A program made the translations under genes and the position numbers. The notes under the pieces are model-generated. The model worked only from the letters and a program-made list of their open reading frames with translations, was not told where the DNA came from and searched no databases. From an uncultured Alphaproteobacteria bacterium (GTDB lineage: Bacteria; Pseudomonadota; Alphaproteobacteria; HIMB59; GCA-002718135), in assembly GCA_902613275.1 (NCBI GenBank), contig CACMGM010000002.1, forward strand, positions 1 through 64,000: a stretch of 64,000 bases of DNA, in the 5' to 3' direction. This document shows positions 11,269-19,736 of this stretch, one piece after another; within the stretch, counting starts at the first letter, position 1; each line of letters starts with the position of its first letter.

Positions 11269-11384
11269 ACTAAATTTCCCCCTTAAATATGAATTGTATA
11301 TCTCATTGATAACATTTTATTGTAAAAAAAAATGCATAAAAAAATGAGATTATGTTTAATTAATAGGTTTTTTTATGGATAACT

Positions 11385-12005
11385 TCAAGTACCCATGTAT
11401 CTATCGCCTGCGTCACCTAAGCCCGGTACGATGAACTTATTTTTATTCAATTTAGCATCAATATTACATGTAAATATATGAATGCCTTTTTGCTTTTTTT
11501 GAATATTTTTAATACCCTCAGGAGCAGCTAGCAAAGACACCAAAAATATATCTTTAATATTAACGCCTTTGTTTTTAATAAGGTTGATAGCTGCAATTGA
11601 TGAATTACCTGTTGCTAACATTGGGTCTAGGATTAACACTTTTTTATTTTTTACTCTTGGAAGCTTAAAGAGGTATTCTACAGGTGCATAAGTTTGTTCG
11701 TCGCGATATAAACCTATGTGGCCTTTTTCAGCTTCCGGTAAAAATTTTGCAAACCCCTCAAGTAATCCTAAACCGGCACGTAAAATTGGGACCAAAATTA
11801 TGGGTTGACCCAAGGAAGTACCACTCATTTTTTTTAGAGGTGTTTCAATTGTTTGTTTTTTAAATGGAACGTATTGAAGAACATCAGAAGCAATGAGATA
11901 GCTTATTTCATTCATAGTTTGTCTAAAAACAGTATTTGATGTTTTTTTATTCCGTAAAATTGTTAATTTGTATTGAACGAATGGTGATTTAATTACTGTA
12001 ATCAT
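11385..12005 (-). CDS. upp: Uracil phosphoribosyltransferase
   Basis: Makes UMP from uracil and PRPP, recycling pyrimidines in the cytosol. The 206 aa length is standard. Motifs are PILRAGLGLLEGF, the PRPP-binding loop VLILDPMLATGNSS, and the C-terminal uracil-binding GLGDAGDRYMGT. It lies upstream of, and in the same direction as, the BMP-type transporter, separated by 116 bp that contain the likely transporter promoter. An 8-bp inverted repeat (ATCTCATT 11300-11307 with AATGAGAT 11343-11350) sits in that gap and may be chance. It is divergent from the lipoprotein gene with only 35 bp between starts. Confidence 0.96.
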   Translation of the reverse strand: MITVIKSPFVQYKLTILRNKKTSNTVFRQTMNEISYLIASDVLQYVPFKKQTIETPLKKMSGTSLGQPIILVPILRAGLGLLEGFAKFLPEAEKGHIGLYRDEQTYAPVEYLFKLPRVKNKKVLILDPMLATGNSSIAAINLIKNKGVNIKDIFLVSLLAAPEGIKNIQKKQKGIHIFTCNIDAKLNKNKFIVPGLGDAGDRYMGT

Positions 12006-12040
12006 ATGCGATTACATATATAGAAATCTCACTAAGAGCA

Positions 12041-12526
12041 ATGCGGTTATCAATTTACTTTTTAACATTAGTGTTTTTATCTAGCTGTACGACTATTGAA
12101 GTTGGAAGAGAAGTCGTTAAAGTTGGGACGGTAGTAAAAGATAAAGTTGAAGAAACTATTACAAAAAAAGAGCCAGAAATTATTGAAGATAAAACTATTG
12201 TTGAAGAGCAACAAATTATCACTGAAGAAAAAGAAGAGGAAAAAACTATAGTCAAAGAACAACAAAAAAATACAGAAATAAATTTTATGGGAAAACAGCT
12301 TGCTGAAATAAAACAAAAACTAGGACAGCCTAATTTGGCACGATCTGATGGCTCGGTGCATATGATGCGATATGATAGTAGTTCATGCAGATTATTTATT
12401 TTCTCTAATATAAATTCAAATATTAAGAGAGTAGAATATTTTGAATTTCGAGACTCTGTGGGAGAGCTTATAAATACAAAGAACTCAATTGAAGAATGTT
12501 ATAAAGAATATGGATTTGCTAGCTGA
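12041..12526 (+). CDS. Putative outer-membrane lipoprotein with acidic linker
   Basis: A 161 aa lipoprotein. The signal peptide ends in the lipobox LSSC (Cys16). Residues about 40-80 are a low-complexity Glu/Lys/Thr/Ile linker with repeated KTIVEEQQ-like units. A C-terminal globular domain (about 85-161) begins MGKQLAEIKQKLGQPNLARSDGSVHMMRY, with a later Cys-Arg-Leu-Phe strand, and resembles the short SmpA/OmlA-like domain of alphaproteobacterial lipoproteins; that match is from pattern only. It is divergent from upp and its last 8 bases overlap the 3' end of pyruvate carboxylase on the other strand. Confidence 0.7.
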   Translation: MRLSIYFLTLVFLSSCTTIEVGREVVKVGTVVKDKVEETITKKEPEIIEDKTIVEEQQIITEEKEEEKTIVKEQQKNTEINFMGKQLAEIKQKLGQPNLARSDGSVHMMRYDSSSCRLFIFSNINSNIKRVEYFEFRDSVGELINTKNSIEECYKEYGFAS

Positions 12527-15500
12527 TCTCGACAAGCAAGTCTTTTGTTTCTACATTATCACCAGATGCAACATTAATTGATTTGATTGTTCCACTTTTA
12601 TCAGCGTTTATTGTAGTTTCCATTTTCATAGCCTCGATCACTAGTAACTTATCACCTTTTATTACTTTACTACCTGATTGAATAAATATTTTAGCAACTT
12701 GGCCTGGCAAAGGAGATCCGACATGATCTACATTATTATCATCCGCTTTTGCTCTTTGCGTAATATTTTTTGAAAATTCTTTATTTTCTATATCTATTGT
12801 TCTTGGTTGTCCGTTAATTTCAAAAAACACGGAGCACTTTCCATTACTATTAACTTCACTTTTCGCTAAGTATCTTAAGATAAGGTTTTTTCCTTTATCA
12901 ATTTCTATTGTGTATTCTTTATCTTGTTGAGGACCATAAAAAAATAATTCTGTTGAAAGAATTGATGTATCACTAAACTCCTTAAAGTGATCAACATAAT
13001 CTTTAAAAACTTTTGGATACATTAAGTAAGACGCTAGATGTGTTTGATTAATTTTCATTCCTATTTCATCTTCTAAATTTTTGGCTGTTTTATCTAAATC
13101 AACTGGTTCTAAAATTTCCCCAGGTCTTTTTGTTAAAGGTTTAGTATCTCCAAGAACTTTTTTTTGTAGTTCTTTTGGAAAGCCTCCTTGAGGTATACCA
13201 ATCTCCCCTTTAAAAAATTCGATGACTGAAGCAGGAAAAGAGATTTCTTTTTTTGGGTCTAACACATTTTCTTTGGATAAATCATTAGCGATCATATAGA
13301 GCGCCATATCACCTACGATTTTAGAAGAAGGTGTAACTTTAACAATATCACCAAAAAGTTGGTTTACCTCTGCATATTTATTAGCAACCAATCCCCACTT
13401 GTCAGTGGTAATTCCTAATGATCTTGCTTGTTCTTTTAAATTAGTGAACTGCCCACCAGGCATTTGGTGAAGATACACATCAGAACTACCACCTTTGAAA
13501 TCGGTTTCAAATGCATGATAATTTTGACGAACTTGTTCCCAATATAAAGATAGTGTTCTTATTGATTCTTCATCAAGTTTTGGGTCTTGATGATTTTGTT
13601 TCATTATAGATACGATTGAACCAAGTGCAGGTTGTGATGTTAATCCACTCATCGAGTCAATTGCAAGATCAACGATATCGACCTTTTCCTCAATAGCAGC
13701 AAGAACTGAAGCTGATGAAGTGCCAGATGTATCGTGAGTATGGAAATGAATTGGAAGATCAGTTGTTTGTTTAATTTCGTTAACTAATTTTTTTATAGCA
13801 TTAGGTTTTGCTAATCCCGCCATATCTTTAATGGCGATAATATGTGCTCCTGCTTTTTCTAAATCTTTAACAAGATCAATATAATATTTTAATGTATATT
13901 TTTTCTCATTTGGATCAGTTACATCATTTGTATAACAGATAGTTCCTTCACAAATTTTATTTTGATTGCGGACTTCATCAATTGCAACACGCATATTATC
14001 AATTAGATTTAATGAGTCAAAAACTCGGAATACATCAATTCCAGCTTCTGCTGATTGTTGAATGAAATGTTTAACAACGTTATCCGGATAATTTTTGTAT
14101 CCAACAGCATTAGATCCTCTAAAGAGCATTTGTTTAAGAAGGTTAGGCGCCCTTTTATTTAATCTTGCTAATCTATCCCAAGGATCCTCTTTTAAAAAAC
14201 GCATCGACGTATCGAAGGTTGCGCCTCCCCAACATTCTAAAGAGAATAAATTACTGAGATTTTCATTATAATATTCAGCGATGTTAACAAGATCGTCTGT
14301 TCTCATTCTTGTAGCAAGAAGTGATTGGTGTGCGTCACGCATCGTTGTGTCAGTAATTAGGGTATGGGGTGTTTCTTTTATTTTTTTTGAAAATTTTTCT
14401 GGACCTAAAGTTTGTAAATCCTTTACAAAATTATTTTTTTCACTTTTAATATTTGAAATAGGAACTTGAACTTCTACAGTCGAATTATTACTGACTCTTC
14501 CAGATATATCATTGTGTCCATTTACAATTATATTTCCAAGATAAGATACGATTTTTGATGCTCGATCTTTTTGAGGATTATAAGCATAGAGTTCTTTTTT
14601 AGTATCAACAAAATTTGTATTGTAGTTTCCTTCAAGGAAGTCTTTATTGTTAATAAGAGACTCAAGAAATACTAAATTTGTTTTAACACCTCTGATTCTA
14701 AATTCTCGCAAAGCCCTATCCATTCTTTTAATGCAGTCTTCTTGATGCTTTGCCCAAGTTGTTACTTTTACAAGTAAAGAATCATAATACGGTGTGATGA
14801 TAGAACCGGCAGAAGCATTTGCTGCATCTAGTCTTACTCCTAAACCAGCTGCCGAGCGGTAAGTCATTATCTTTCCATAATCGGGCATAAAATTATTAAG
14901 CGGATCTTCGGTAGTAACTCTACATTGAATAGCAAATCCATTTAAATGAATATCTTCTTGTTTAGGAAGTGCTGGGTGATTGCCAATTTTTTCACCTTCT
15001 GCAATTTTAATTTGGGCTTTTACAATATCAATACCAGTTACTTCTTCAGTTACTGTGTGTTCAACTTGAATTCTCGGGTTAACTTCAATGAAATAAAATT
15101 CACCAGACTTTTTATCAAACAAAAATTCAACAGTTCCTGCACCAAAGTATTTAACTTGTTTTGCAATTTTAATAGCAGCGTTACAAATTTCTTCTCGAGT
15201 TTTATTTTCAAGAAAATGTGCAGGTGCTCTTTCAATAATCTTTTGATGCCTTCTTTGAAGAGAACAATCTCTTTCAAAAAGATGTATAATATTTCCGTGT
15301 CTGTCACCTAAAATTTGAACTTCAATGTGCGCAGCATCTTCTAAAAATTTTTCTATAAATACTTCATCTTTTCCAAAAGCTTTAAGTGACTCACTTTGAG
15401 CAGTTGTAATTTGATCGATTAATTCGTTACTTGATCTAACAACACGCATTCCTCGACCTCCGCCGCCCCAACTTGCCTTGACAATTACTGGGTAACCAAT

Positions 15501-15962
15501 TTTCTCAACTTCTTTTTCAACACTTTTTAAATTTTCTTTTGTTACAAGAACAGACGGAACGGTGCCTACCTTTGCTTCTTCCGCAACTTTTTTAGCTTCA
15601 GTTTTATTTCCAAATCTTTTTAGTATTTCTTTACTAGGTCCAATAAATGTTATGTCATTTTTTTCACACTGCTCAGCCAGTTCAGGGCTCTCAGATAAAA
15701 ATCCATAGCCTGGATGGATAGCATCAACCTTTGCATCTTTAGCAATTTTGATAATCGAGTCTATGTCCAAGTATGCTTGAATTGGACCTTTGCCTTCACC
15801 TACTAAATAACTTTCATCCGTTTTAAATCGGTGAATAGCAAAACGATCTTCTTTAGAATAAATAGCAGCTGTTTTAATACCAGACTCTTCTGCAGCTCTG
15901 AAAATTCGAATAGCAATTTCACTTCTGTTTGCTGCTAAAATTTTACTAATCTTTTCCATCAA
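12519..15962 (-). CDS. pyc: Pyruvate carboxylase
   Basis: Biotin enzyme that carboxylates pyruvate to oxaloacetate to refill the TCA cycle. The 1147 aa single chain holds all domains in order: biotin carboxylase (about 5-455; HPGYGFLSE, the glycine-rich KASWGGGGRGMRVV, ERDCSLQRRHQK, EVNPRIQVEHTVTE), carboxyltransferase (about 530-810; TTMRDAHQSLLATRMRT, ECWGGATFD), the allosteric/linker region, and a C-terminal biotinyl domain with biotin lysine in VIEAMKMETTI. The ATG at 15962 gives MMEKISKILAANR, the expected N-terminus. Its 3' end overlaps the lipoprotein gene by 8 bases. A 209-bp gap with an inverted repeat separates it from DUF2244. Confidence 0.97.
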   Translation of the reverse strand: MMEKISKILAANRSEIAIRIFRAAEESGIKTAAIYSKEDRFAIHRFKTDESYLVGEGKGPIQAYLDIDSIIKIAKDAKVDAIHPGYGFLSESPELAEQCEKNDITFIGPSKEILKRFGNKTEAKKVAEEAKVGTVPSVLVTKENLKSVEKEVEKIGYPVIVKASWGGGGRGMRVVRSSNELIDQITTAQSESLKAFGKDEVFIEKFLEDAAHIEVQILGDRHGNIIHLFERDCSLQRRHQKIIERAPAHFLENKTREEICNAAIKIAKQVKYFGAGTVEFLFDKKSGEFYFIEVNPRIQVEHTVTEEVTGIDIVKAQIKIAEGEKIGNHPALPKQEDIHLNGFAIQCRVTTEDPLNNFMPDYGKIMTYRSAAGLGVRLDAANASAGSIITPYYDSLLVKVTTWAKHQEDCIKRMDRALREFRIRGVKTNLVFLESLINNKDFLEGNYNTNFVDTKKELYAYNPQKDRASKIVSYLGNIIVNGHNDISGRVSNNSTVEVQVPISNIKSEKNNFVKDLQTLGPEKFSKKIKETPHTLITDTTMRDAHQSLLATRMRTDDLVNIAEYYNENLSNLFSLECWGGATFDTSMRFLKEDPWDRLARLNKRAPNLLKQMLFRGSNAVGYKNYPDNVVKHFIQQSAEAGIDVFRVFDSLNLIDNMRVAIDEVRNQNKICEGTICYTNDVTDPNEKKYTLKYYIDLVKDLEKAGAHIIAIKDMAGLAKPNAIKKLVNEIKQTTDLPIHFHTHDTSGTSSASVLAAIEEKVDIVDLAIDSMSGLTSQPALGSIVSIMKQNHQDPKLDEESIRTLSLYWEQVRQNYHAFETDFKGGSSDVYLHQMPGGQFTNLKEQARSLGITTDKWGLVANKYAEVNQLFGDIVKVTPSSKIVGDMALYMIANDLSKENVLDPKKEISFPASVIEFFKGEIGIPQGGFPKELQKKVLGDTKPLTKRPGEILEPVDLDKTAKNLEDEIGMKINQTHLASYLMYPKVFKDYVDHFKEFSDTSILSTELFFYGPQQDKEYTIEIDKGKNLILRYLAKSEVNSNGKCSVFFEINGQPRTIDIENKEFSKNITQRAKADDNNVDHVGSPLPGQVAKIFIQSGSKVIKGDKLLVIEAMKMETTINADKSGTIKSINVASGDNVETKDLLVEIS

Positions 15963-16171
15963 ACCACCATTAAATTAGGATTATTACTTAATATTTTTTC
16001 GGGGATGCATCTATATGTTCCTTACTGAATTAGCAAGAGATCAAAGGAATTTAGCCATTTTTTAGGATTTGGAAGCAATTATAAATTGATAATAAACTGC
16101 AAATTATCAATCTAATATCTGTGCACATATGTCCCTTTATCACGAAGGTTTTTTTATATTAATGTAAAAAA
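15963..16171. promoter_or_regulatory. Divergent promoter region of pyc and DUF2244 gene
   Basis: This 209-bp gap holds no convincing gene. It contains a perfect 9-bp inverted repeat, ATTGATAAT (16085-16093) and ATTATCAAT (16103-16111), with a 9-nt spacer, placed between the two divergent starts. The half-site spacing of about 18 bp (under two helical turns) would suit a dimeric repressor, but AT-rich repeats of this size are expected occasionally by chance. Confidence 0.4.
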
Positions 16172-16618
16172 ATGAATTCTATGAACGAAAATATAAGACC
16201 CTATCAAAGCTGCTCTAAATCAGTCTTTTTAATTTTAGGAATTATTTTTATAAGTTGGATTTCATTATTCTCTATTTTTCTTATTGTACAAGGTGCCTGG
16301 CCTGTATCTATATTTCTTGGACTTGAATATCTGATAATTTTTTATTTAATCCGTTTATATTTCAAAGAAAAAAATATTAAGGATGAAATTAACATTAATC
16401 AAAAAGAAATATCTATAAGAAAATATAAAGGTGATAAACTTTTACATTCATCTAAATTCAGCACTTATTGGTCCAAAGTTTTTTTTACAAAATTTAAAAA
16501 TACGTCCAAGTTATCAATAAGAGAATCAGATAAAGAAACTGAGTTAGCAACTTTCTTACATGCAGATTTAAAAGAAGGCTTGTACTTAAGAATTAAAAAA
16601 CAATTAAACTTCTATTAA
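16172..16618 (+). CDS. DUF2244 family membrane protein
   Basis: A 148 aa inner-membrane protein with two hydrophobic helices (about residues 17-40 and 46-65) separated by the diagnostic GAWPVSIFLGLEYL turn, then a cytosolic beta-rich domain (EININQKEISIRKYKGDKLL, YWSKVFF, GLYLRIKKQL). This is the DUF2244 layout found across alphaproteobacteria, sometimes near respiratory oxidase genes; no function is established. A second ATG lies three codons in. It converges on the serine hydrolase gene with a 4-nt overlap, and is divergent from pyc. Confidence 0.8.
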   Translation: MNSMNENIRPYQSCSKSVFLILGIIFISWISLFSIFLIVQGAWPVSIFLGLEYLIIFYLIRLYFKEKNIKDEININQKEISIRKYKGDKLLHSSKFSTYWSKVFFTKFKNTSKLSIRESDKETELATFLHADLKEGLYLRIKKQLNFY

Positions 16619-17703
16619 TTTTTTTTGAAACTTTTGAAAATATTGTTTACGAAATTTTGTTCGTTCCATTCTGATGGCCCAGACCCTATTCTTGTTATTA
16701 TTAAATCATAAGATGGTATGATATAACATCTATTAGAGTTATATCCTTCTAAAGCATAAGCGTCCTTTGGTAAAGATGGCCATCGAACACCATCTGAATT
16801 TATCCAGAACTGATATCCGTAGGAAGTATTTAAATTTTGTGATTTTGTAGTTGCAAGATCTATGTAATCTGAACGTAATATTTGAACATTATTCCATTGT
16901 CCTTTTTTGAGCATAAAATATCCAAAGCGTGATAGATCTCTAGCTGAAATATGAAGACCAACATGTGACGATGTAAATGGACCAAAATAATTTCCACCTC
17001 CGTGAACGTCCCAACTAGCATTCTCTATACCAATTATTTTAAAAAGTTTTTCATATAAATATTCGTGGATGTTTTTTTTAGTTATTTCGAAAAATATAAA
17101 TGAAAGCAGGGCAACTGCTGGATCAGAGTAATCCCATTGTTTTCCAGGTTCAGAAGATAAGACGTCAACTGATTTTCCATATCTATTATCACATTTTCCA
17201 ATAGCAAATTCAAATGGACCGTTTTTAGGTCCAGTCACTAAGCCATAAACATCATTATTTTCTCCTTTTAAACCTGAAGTCATAGACAATAAATGGTGTA
17301 AATTTATATTTTTTTTTCTTGAGTCATTTTTTATAAAATCTTTTGGAAGAAAATTATAGATAGGTGTTTCTAATTTTATATCTAAATTTTTGCTAGATTT
17401 ATTGTTTTCTATTTCTTCTAAAAGAAACATCCATGCAATTCCAGTGAATGATTTTGTACAAGACCAAATATCAAAACGACTTTGTTGCAATGTCATGAAA
17501 CTATGATTTTCATAAACTAAATAACCATCTTTAATAATGACTATACTTTGAGGATGGTTTCCAAAAAACAATTGTTGGCGTTTTATTTCTAGTTCAATGA
17601 AATTAAAATCAATGTTTGCCATTTTTGATGAGTGATCAGTTGGTATTAGCCTCCAACCACCCTCAATTTCCCTATCTGGAAAGTAAGAAATATCTTTACT
17701 CAT
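16615..17703 (-). CDS. Beta-lactamase-fold serine hydrolase
   Basis: A 362 aa member of the class C beta-lactamase/esterase family. The catalytic SxxK is S81-C-T-K84 (DIWSCTKSFTG), the tyrosine motif is Y-S-D (QWDYSDPAVALL), and a late G-S-G (ITRIGSGPSEW) fits the third motif position. There is no signal peptide, so it seems cytosolic, unlike beta-lactamases and penicillin-binding proteins. Relatives include carboxylesterases and D-amino-acid peptidases; the substrate here is unknown. It converges with DUF2244 (4-nt overlap) and lies 26 bp downstream of dapB in the same direction. Confidence 0.85.
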   Translation of the reverse strand: MSKDISYFPDREIEGGWRLIPTDHSSKMANIDFNFIELEIKRQQLFFGNHPQSIVIIKDGYLVYENHSFMTLQQSRFDIWSCTKSFTGIAWMFLLEEIENNKSSKNLDIKLETPIYNFLPKDFIKNDSRKKNINLHHLLSMTSGLKGENNDVYGLVTGPKNGPFEFAIGKCDNRYGKSVDVLSSEPGKQWDYSDPAVALLSFIFFEITKKNIHEYLYEKLFKIIGIENASWDVHGGGNYFGPFTSSHVGLHISARDLSRFGYFMLKKGQWNNVQILRSDYIDLATTKSQNLNTSYGYQFWINSDGVRWPSLPKDAYALEGYNSNRCYIIPSYDLIITRIGSGPSEWNEQNFVNNIFKSFKKN

Positions 17704-17729
17704 ACATTAAAATTTCAAGATAATTATTT

Positions 17730-18533
17730 TTAGGAAATCAAATCATTCATAGAAAAGAATCCGGTTTTTTTCTTTGATACAAATACTGCAGCATCAATAG
17801 CTCCGGTAACAAAAATTGATCTGTTGTTTGCTTTGTGAACTAAATCAACTCTATCATTTTCACCAATAAAGCTTACAGTATGTTCACCTGCAATTTCACC
17901 ACCTCTTGTAACAGAAAACCCAATGTCACCTTTTTTTCTGGGTGTTAGTTTTTTTGTACGATCTAAAACTTTTGATTTATTTAATTTAGTTTTTCTACCT
18001 TCAGCAGCATACTCGCCAAGAGATAATGCGGTTCCTGAAGGAGCATCTTTTTTATGTTTATGATGAGTCTCAGCAATTTCAATATCATAATCAGTATCCT
18101 TTAGGGCTGATGCTGTTTGTTTTACTAAGTTAAATAGTAAGTTAACGCCCAAACTCATGTTAGAAGACATGAGTATAGGTATTTTTTTTGAATAACTTTT
18201 TACTTTCTTTTTTTGTGCGTCTGTCATTCCAGTTGTACCAATAACAACTGCTGTTTTATTTGCAGAGGCGATCTTAAGATTATCTAAAGTAGACTCAGGT
18301 GTTGTAAAATCAATGATGACATTTGCTTCTTTGATTAACTGAGTTGCATTAGCTGTAACTAATTTTGCAGAGTGTATACTTGAAACTTTGTTTAAGGGTT
18401 TGTTTATATCTTTATGTTCTTTGTGTTCAAAACCACCGACAAATTCTAAATTTTTATTTTGTAAAATTTGTTTCGATATCTCCTGACCCATTCGGCCAAG
18501 ACAACCTGCAACTGTTATTTTAATTTTTGCCAT
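17730..18533 (-). CDS. dapB: 4-Hydroxy-tetrahydrodipicolinate reductase
   Basis: NAD(P)H-dependent step of lysine and diaminopimelate synthesis. The 267 aa length is normal. The Rossmann nucleotide motif is VAGCLGRMGQEI at the N-terminus, and the active-site signature ETHHKHKKDAPSGTAL supplies the catalytic His and the substrate-binding Lys. TRGGEIAGEHTVSF is also well conserved. It follows dnaJ by 41 bp in the same direction, so it may be read through from the heat-shock operon; dnaJ-dapB adjacency is seen in other alphaproteobacteria. Confidence 0.97.
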   Translation of the reverse strand: MAKIKITVAGCLGRMGQEISKQILQNKNLEFVGGFEHKEHKDINKPLNKVSSIHSAKLVTANATQLIKEANVIIDFTTPESTLDNLKIASANKTAVVIGTTGMTDAQKKKVKSYSKKIPILMSSNMSLGVNLLFNLVKQTASALKDTDYDIEIAETHHKHKKDAPSGTALSLGEYAAEGRKTKLNKSKVLDRTKKLTPRKKGDIGFSVTRGGEIAGEHTVSFIGENDRVDLVHKANNRSIFVTGAIDAAVFVSKKKTGFFSMNDLIS

Positions 18534-18574
18534 AAAAACTTCTTATACTTTGGTGATTGTAAGTTGAAAAGAAA

Positions 18575-19708
18575 TTAAGTTAAATCTTCCCAGACTTCTT
18601 TTAATTTTGAGAAAAAACCTTGTGATTTTGGACTGTGTTTTTTCGAGGTTCCTCCTTCATTTTCAAACTCTCGCAAAATATCTTTTTGTTTACTATTTAG
18701 GTTGACTGGTATTTCAACATTAGCTTGCACATACATATCTCCGCGTCTGCTTTGTCGAAGTATACTCATTCCTTTGCCACGTAATCTAAATTGCGTTTCA
18801 GATTGAGTTCCCGCTGGAATATTAAGTCTGGCTTTTTTACCTTCAATAGTTGGAACCTCTATTTCACCGCCTAGAATAGCCGTTGTTATGGTGATTGGTA
18901 TTTCGCAAAAAAGATTTTCTTCTTCTCTTTCAAAAAGTTTGTCATTTTGAACTTCAACAAAAATATACAGATCCCCATTTCCTGCACCTCTTTCACCAGG
19001 CTCTCCTTCACCGGCTATACGAATTCTTGTGCCTGTATCAACACCAGCAGGAATAGTAACAGAGATTGTTTTTTGCTTTTTTATATTTCCAGTTCCAGAA
19101 CATTTAAGACACGGATTTTTTATACTTGAACCTTCTCCGCCACATGTAGGGCATGGTCTTTCAATAGAAAAGAAGCCTTGTTGTGATCGAACTTTGCCTG
19201 CACCACCACAAGTAGAACAGGTACTTGGTCCAGATTTATCTGCACTTCCGGTTGCTGCACATGTATCACAACCAACATAAGTTGGAATTCTTATTTGTGG
19301 TTTCTTTCCAGTGAAAGCTTCGAATAATGAAACGGACATATTATAGCGAAGATCACTTCCTCTTTGAGGTCCTCGTCTTCTTGATGATTGTCCTCCAAAA
19401 CCCCCGCCAAAAAACTCTTCAAAAATATCAGAAAAGCCACCTGCAAAATCTCCAAAGCCTTGAGCTCCGCCCATGCCGCCTTGTTTGAAGGCATCGTGTC
19501 CATATTGATCATAAGCCGATCTTTTTTCTGAATCTTTTAGAACTTCGTAAGCAGCTGCTGCTTCTTTGAATTTTCTTTCAGCAGTTTTGTCATCCTTGTT
19601 GCGATCAGGATGATATTTCATTGCTTGTTTTCTATAAGCTTTTTTTATTTCATCTTCACTGGCATTTCGTTGAACACCTAATATCTCATAGAAATCTTTA
19701 TCAGCCAA
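18575..19708 (-). CDS. dnaJ: Chaperone DnaJ (Hsp40)
   Basis: Co-chaperone that delivers unfolded proteins to DnaK and stimulates its ATPase. The 377 aa type A DnaJ has the J domain (residues 1-70, HPD in [10 protein letters not shown]), a Gly/Phe-rich linker (about 75-115), four CxxCxGxG zinc repeats ([32 protein letters not shown]) and the C-terminal substrate domains. The second residue of the first repeat's expected G-x-G is Ala, a mild change. The start has a strong GGAGGAG a few bases upstream, 28 bp after dnaK, so dnaK-dnaJ form one operon. Confidence 0.98.
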   Translation of the reverse strand: MADKDFYEILGVQRNASEDEIKKAYRKQAMKYHPDRNKDDKTAERKFKEAAAAYEVLKDSEKRSAYDQYGHDAFKQGGMGGAQGFGDFAGGFSDIFEEFFGGGFGGQSSRRRGPQRGSDLRYNMSVSLFEAFTGKKPQIRIPTYVGCDTCAATGSADKSGPSTCSTCGGAGKVRSQQGFFSIERPCPTCGGEGSSIKNPCLKCSGTGNIKKQKTISVTIPAGVDTGTRIRIAGEGEPGERGAGNGDLYIFVEVQNDKLFEREEENLFCEIPITITTAILGGEIEVPTIEGKKARLNIPAGTQSETQFRLRGKGMSILRQSRRGDMYVQANVEIPVNLNSKQKDILREFENEGGTSKKHSPKSQGFFSKLKEVWEDLT

Positions 19709-19736
19709 ATCTCCTCCTTACAAAAATTATGGAGTG

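Noticed and set aside
12055..12316. Minus-strand Phe/Ser-rich open frames in the lipoprotein gene
   Set aside because: They are the antisense of the Glu/Lys/Thr-rich linker of a real lipoprotein gene.
14946..15311. Plus-strand and other-frame minus-strand open frames inside pyc
   Set aside because: The biotin carboxylase motifs in this stretch are intact in the pyc frame, and these frames resemble no family.
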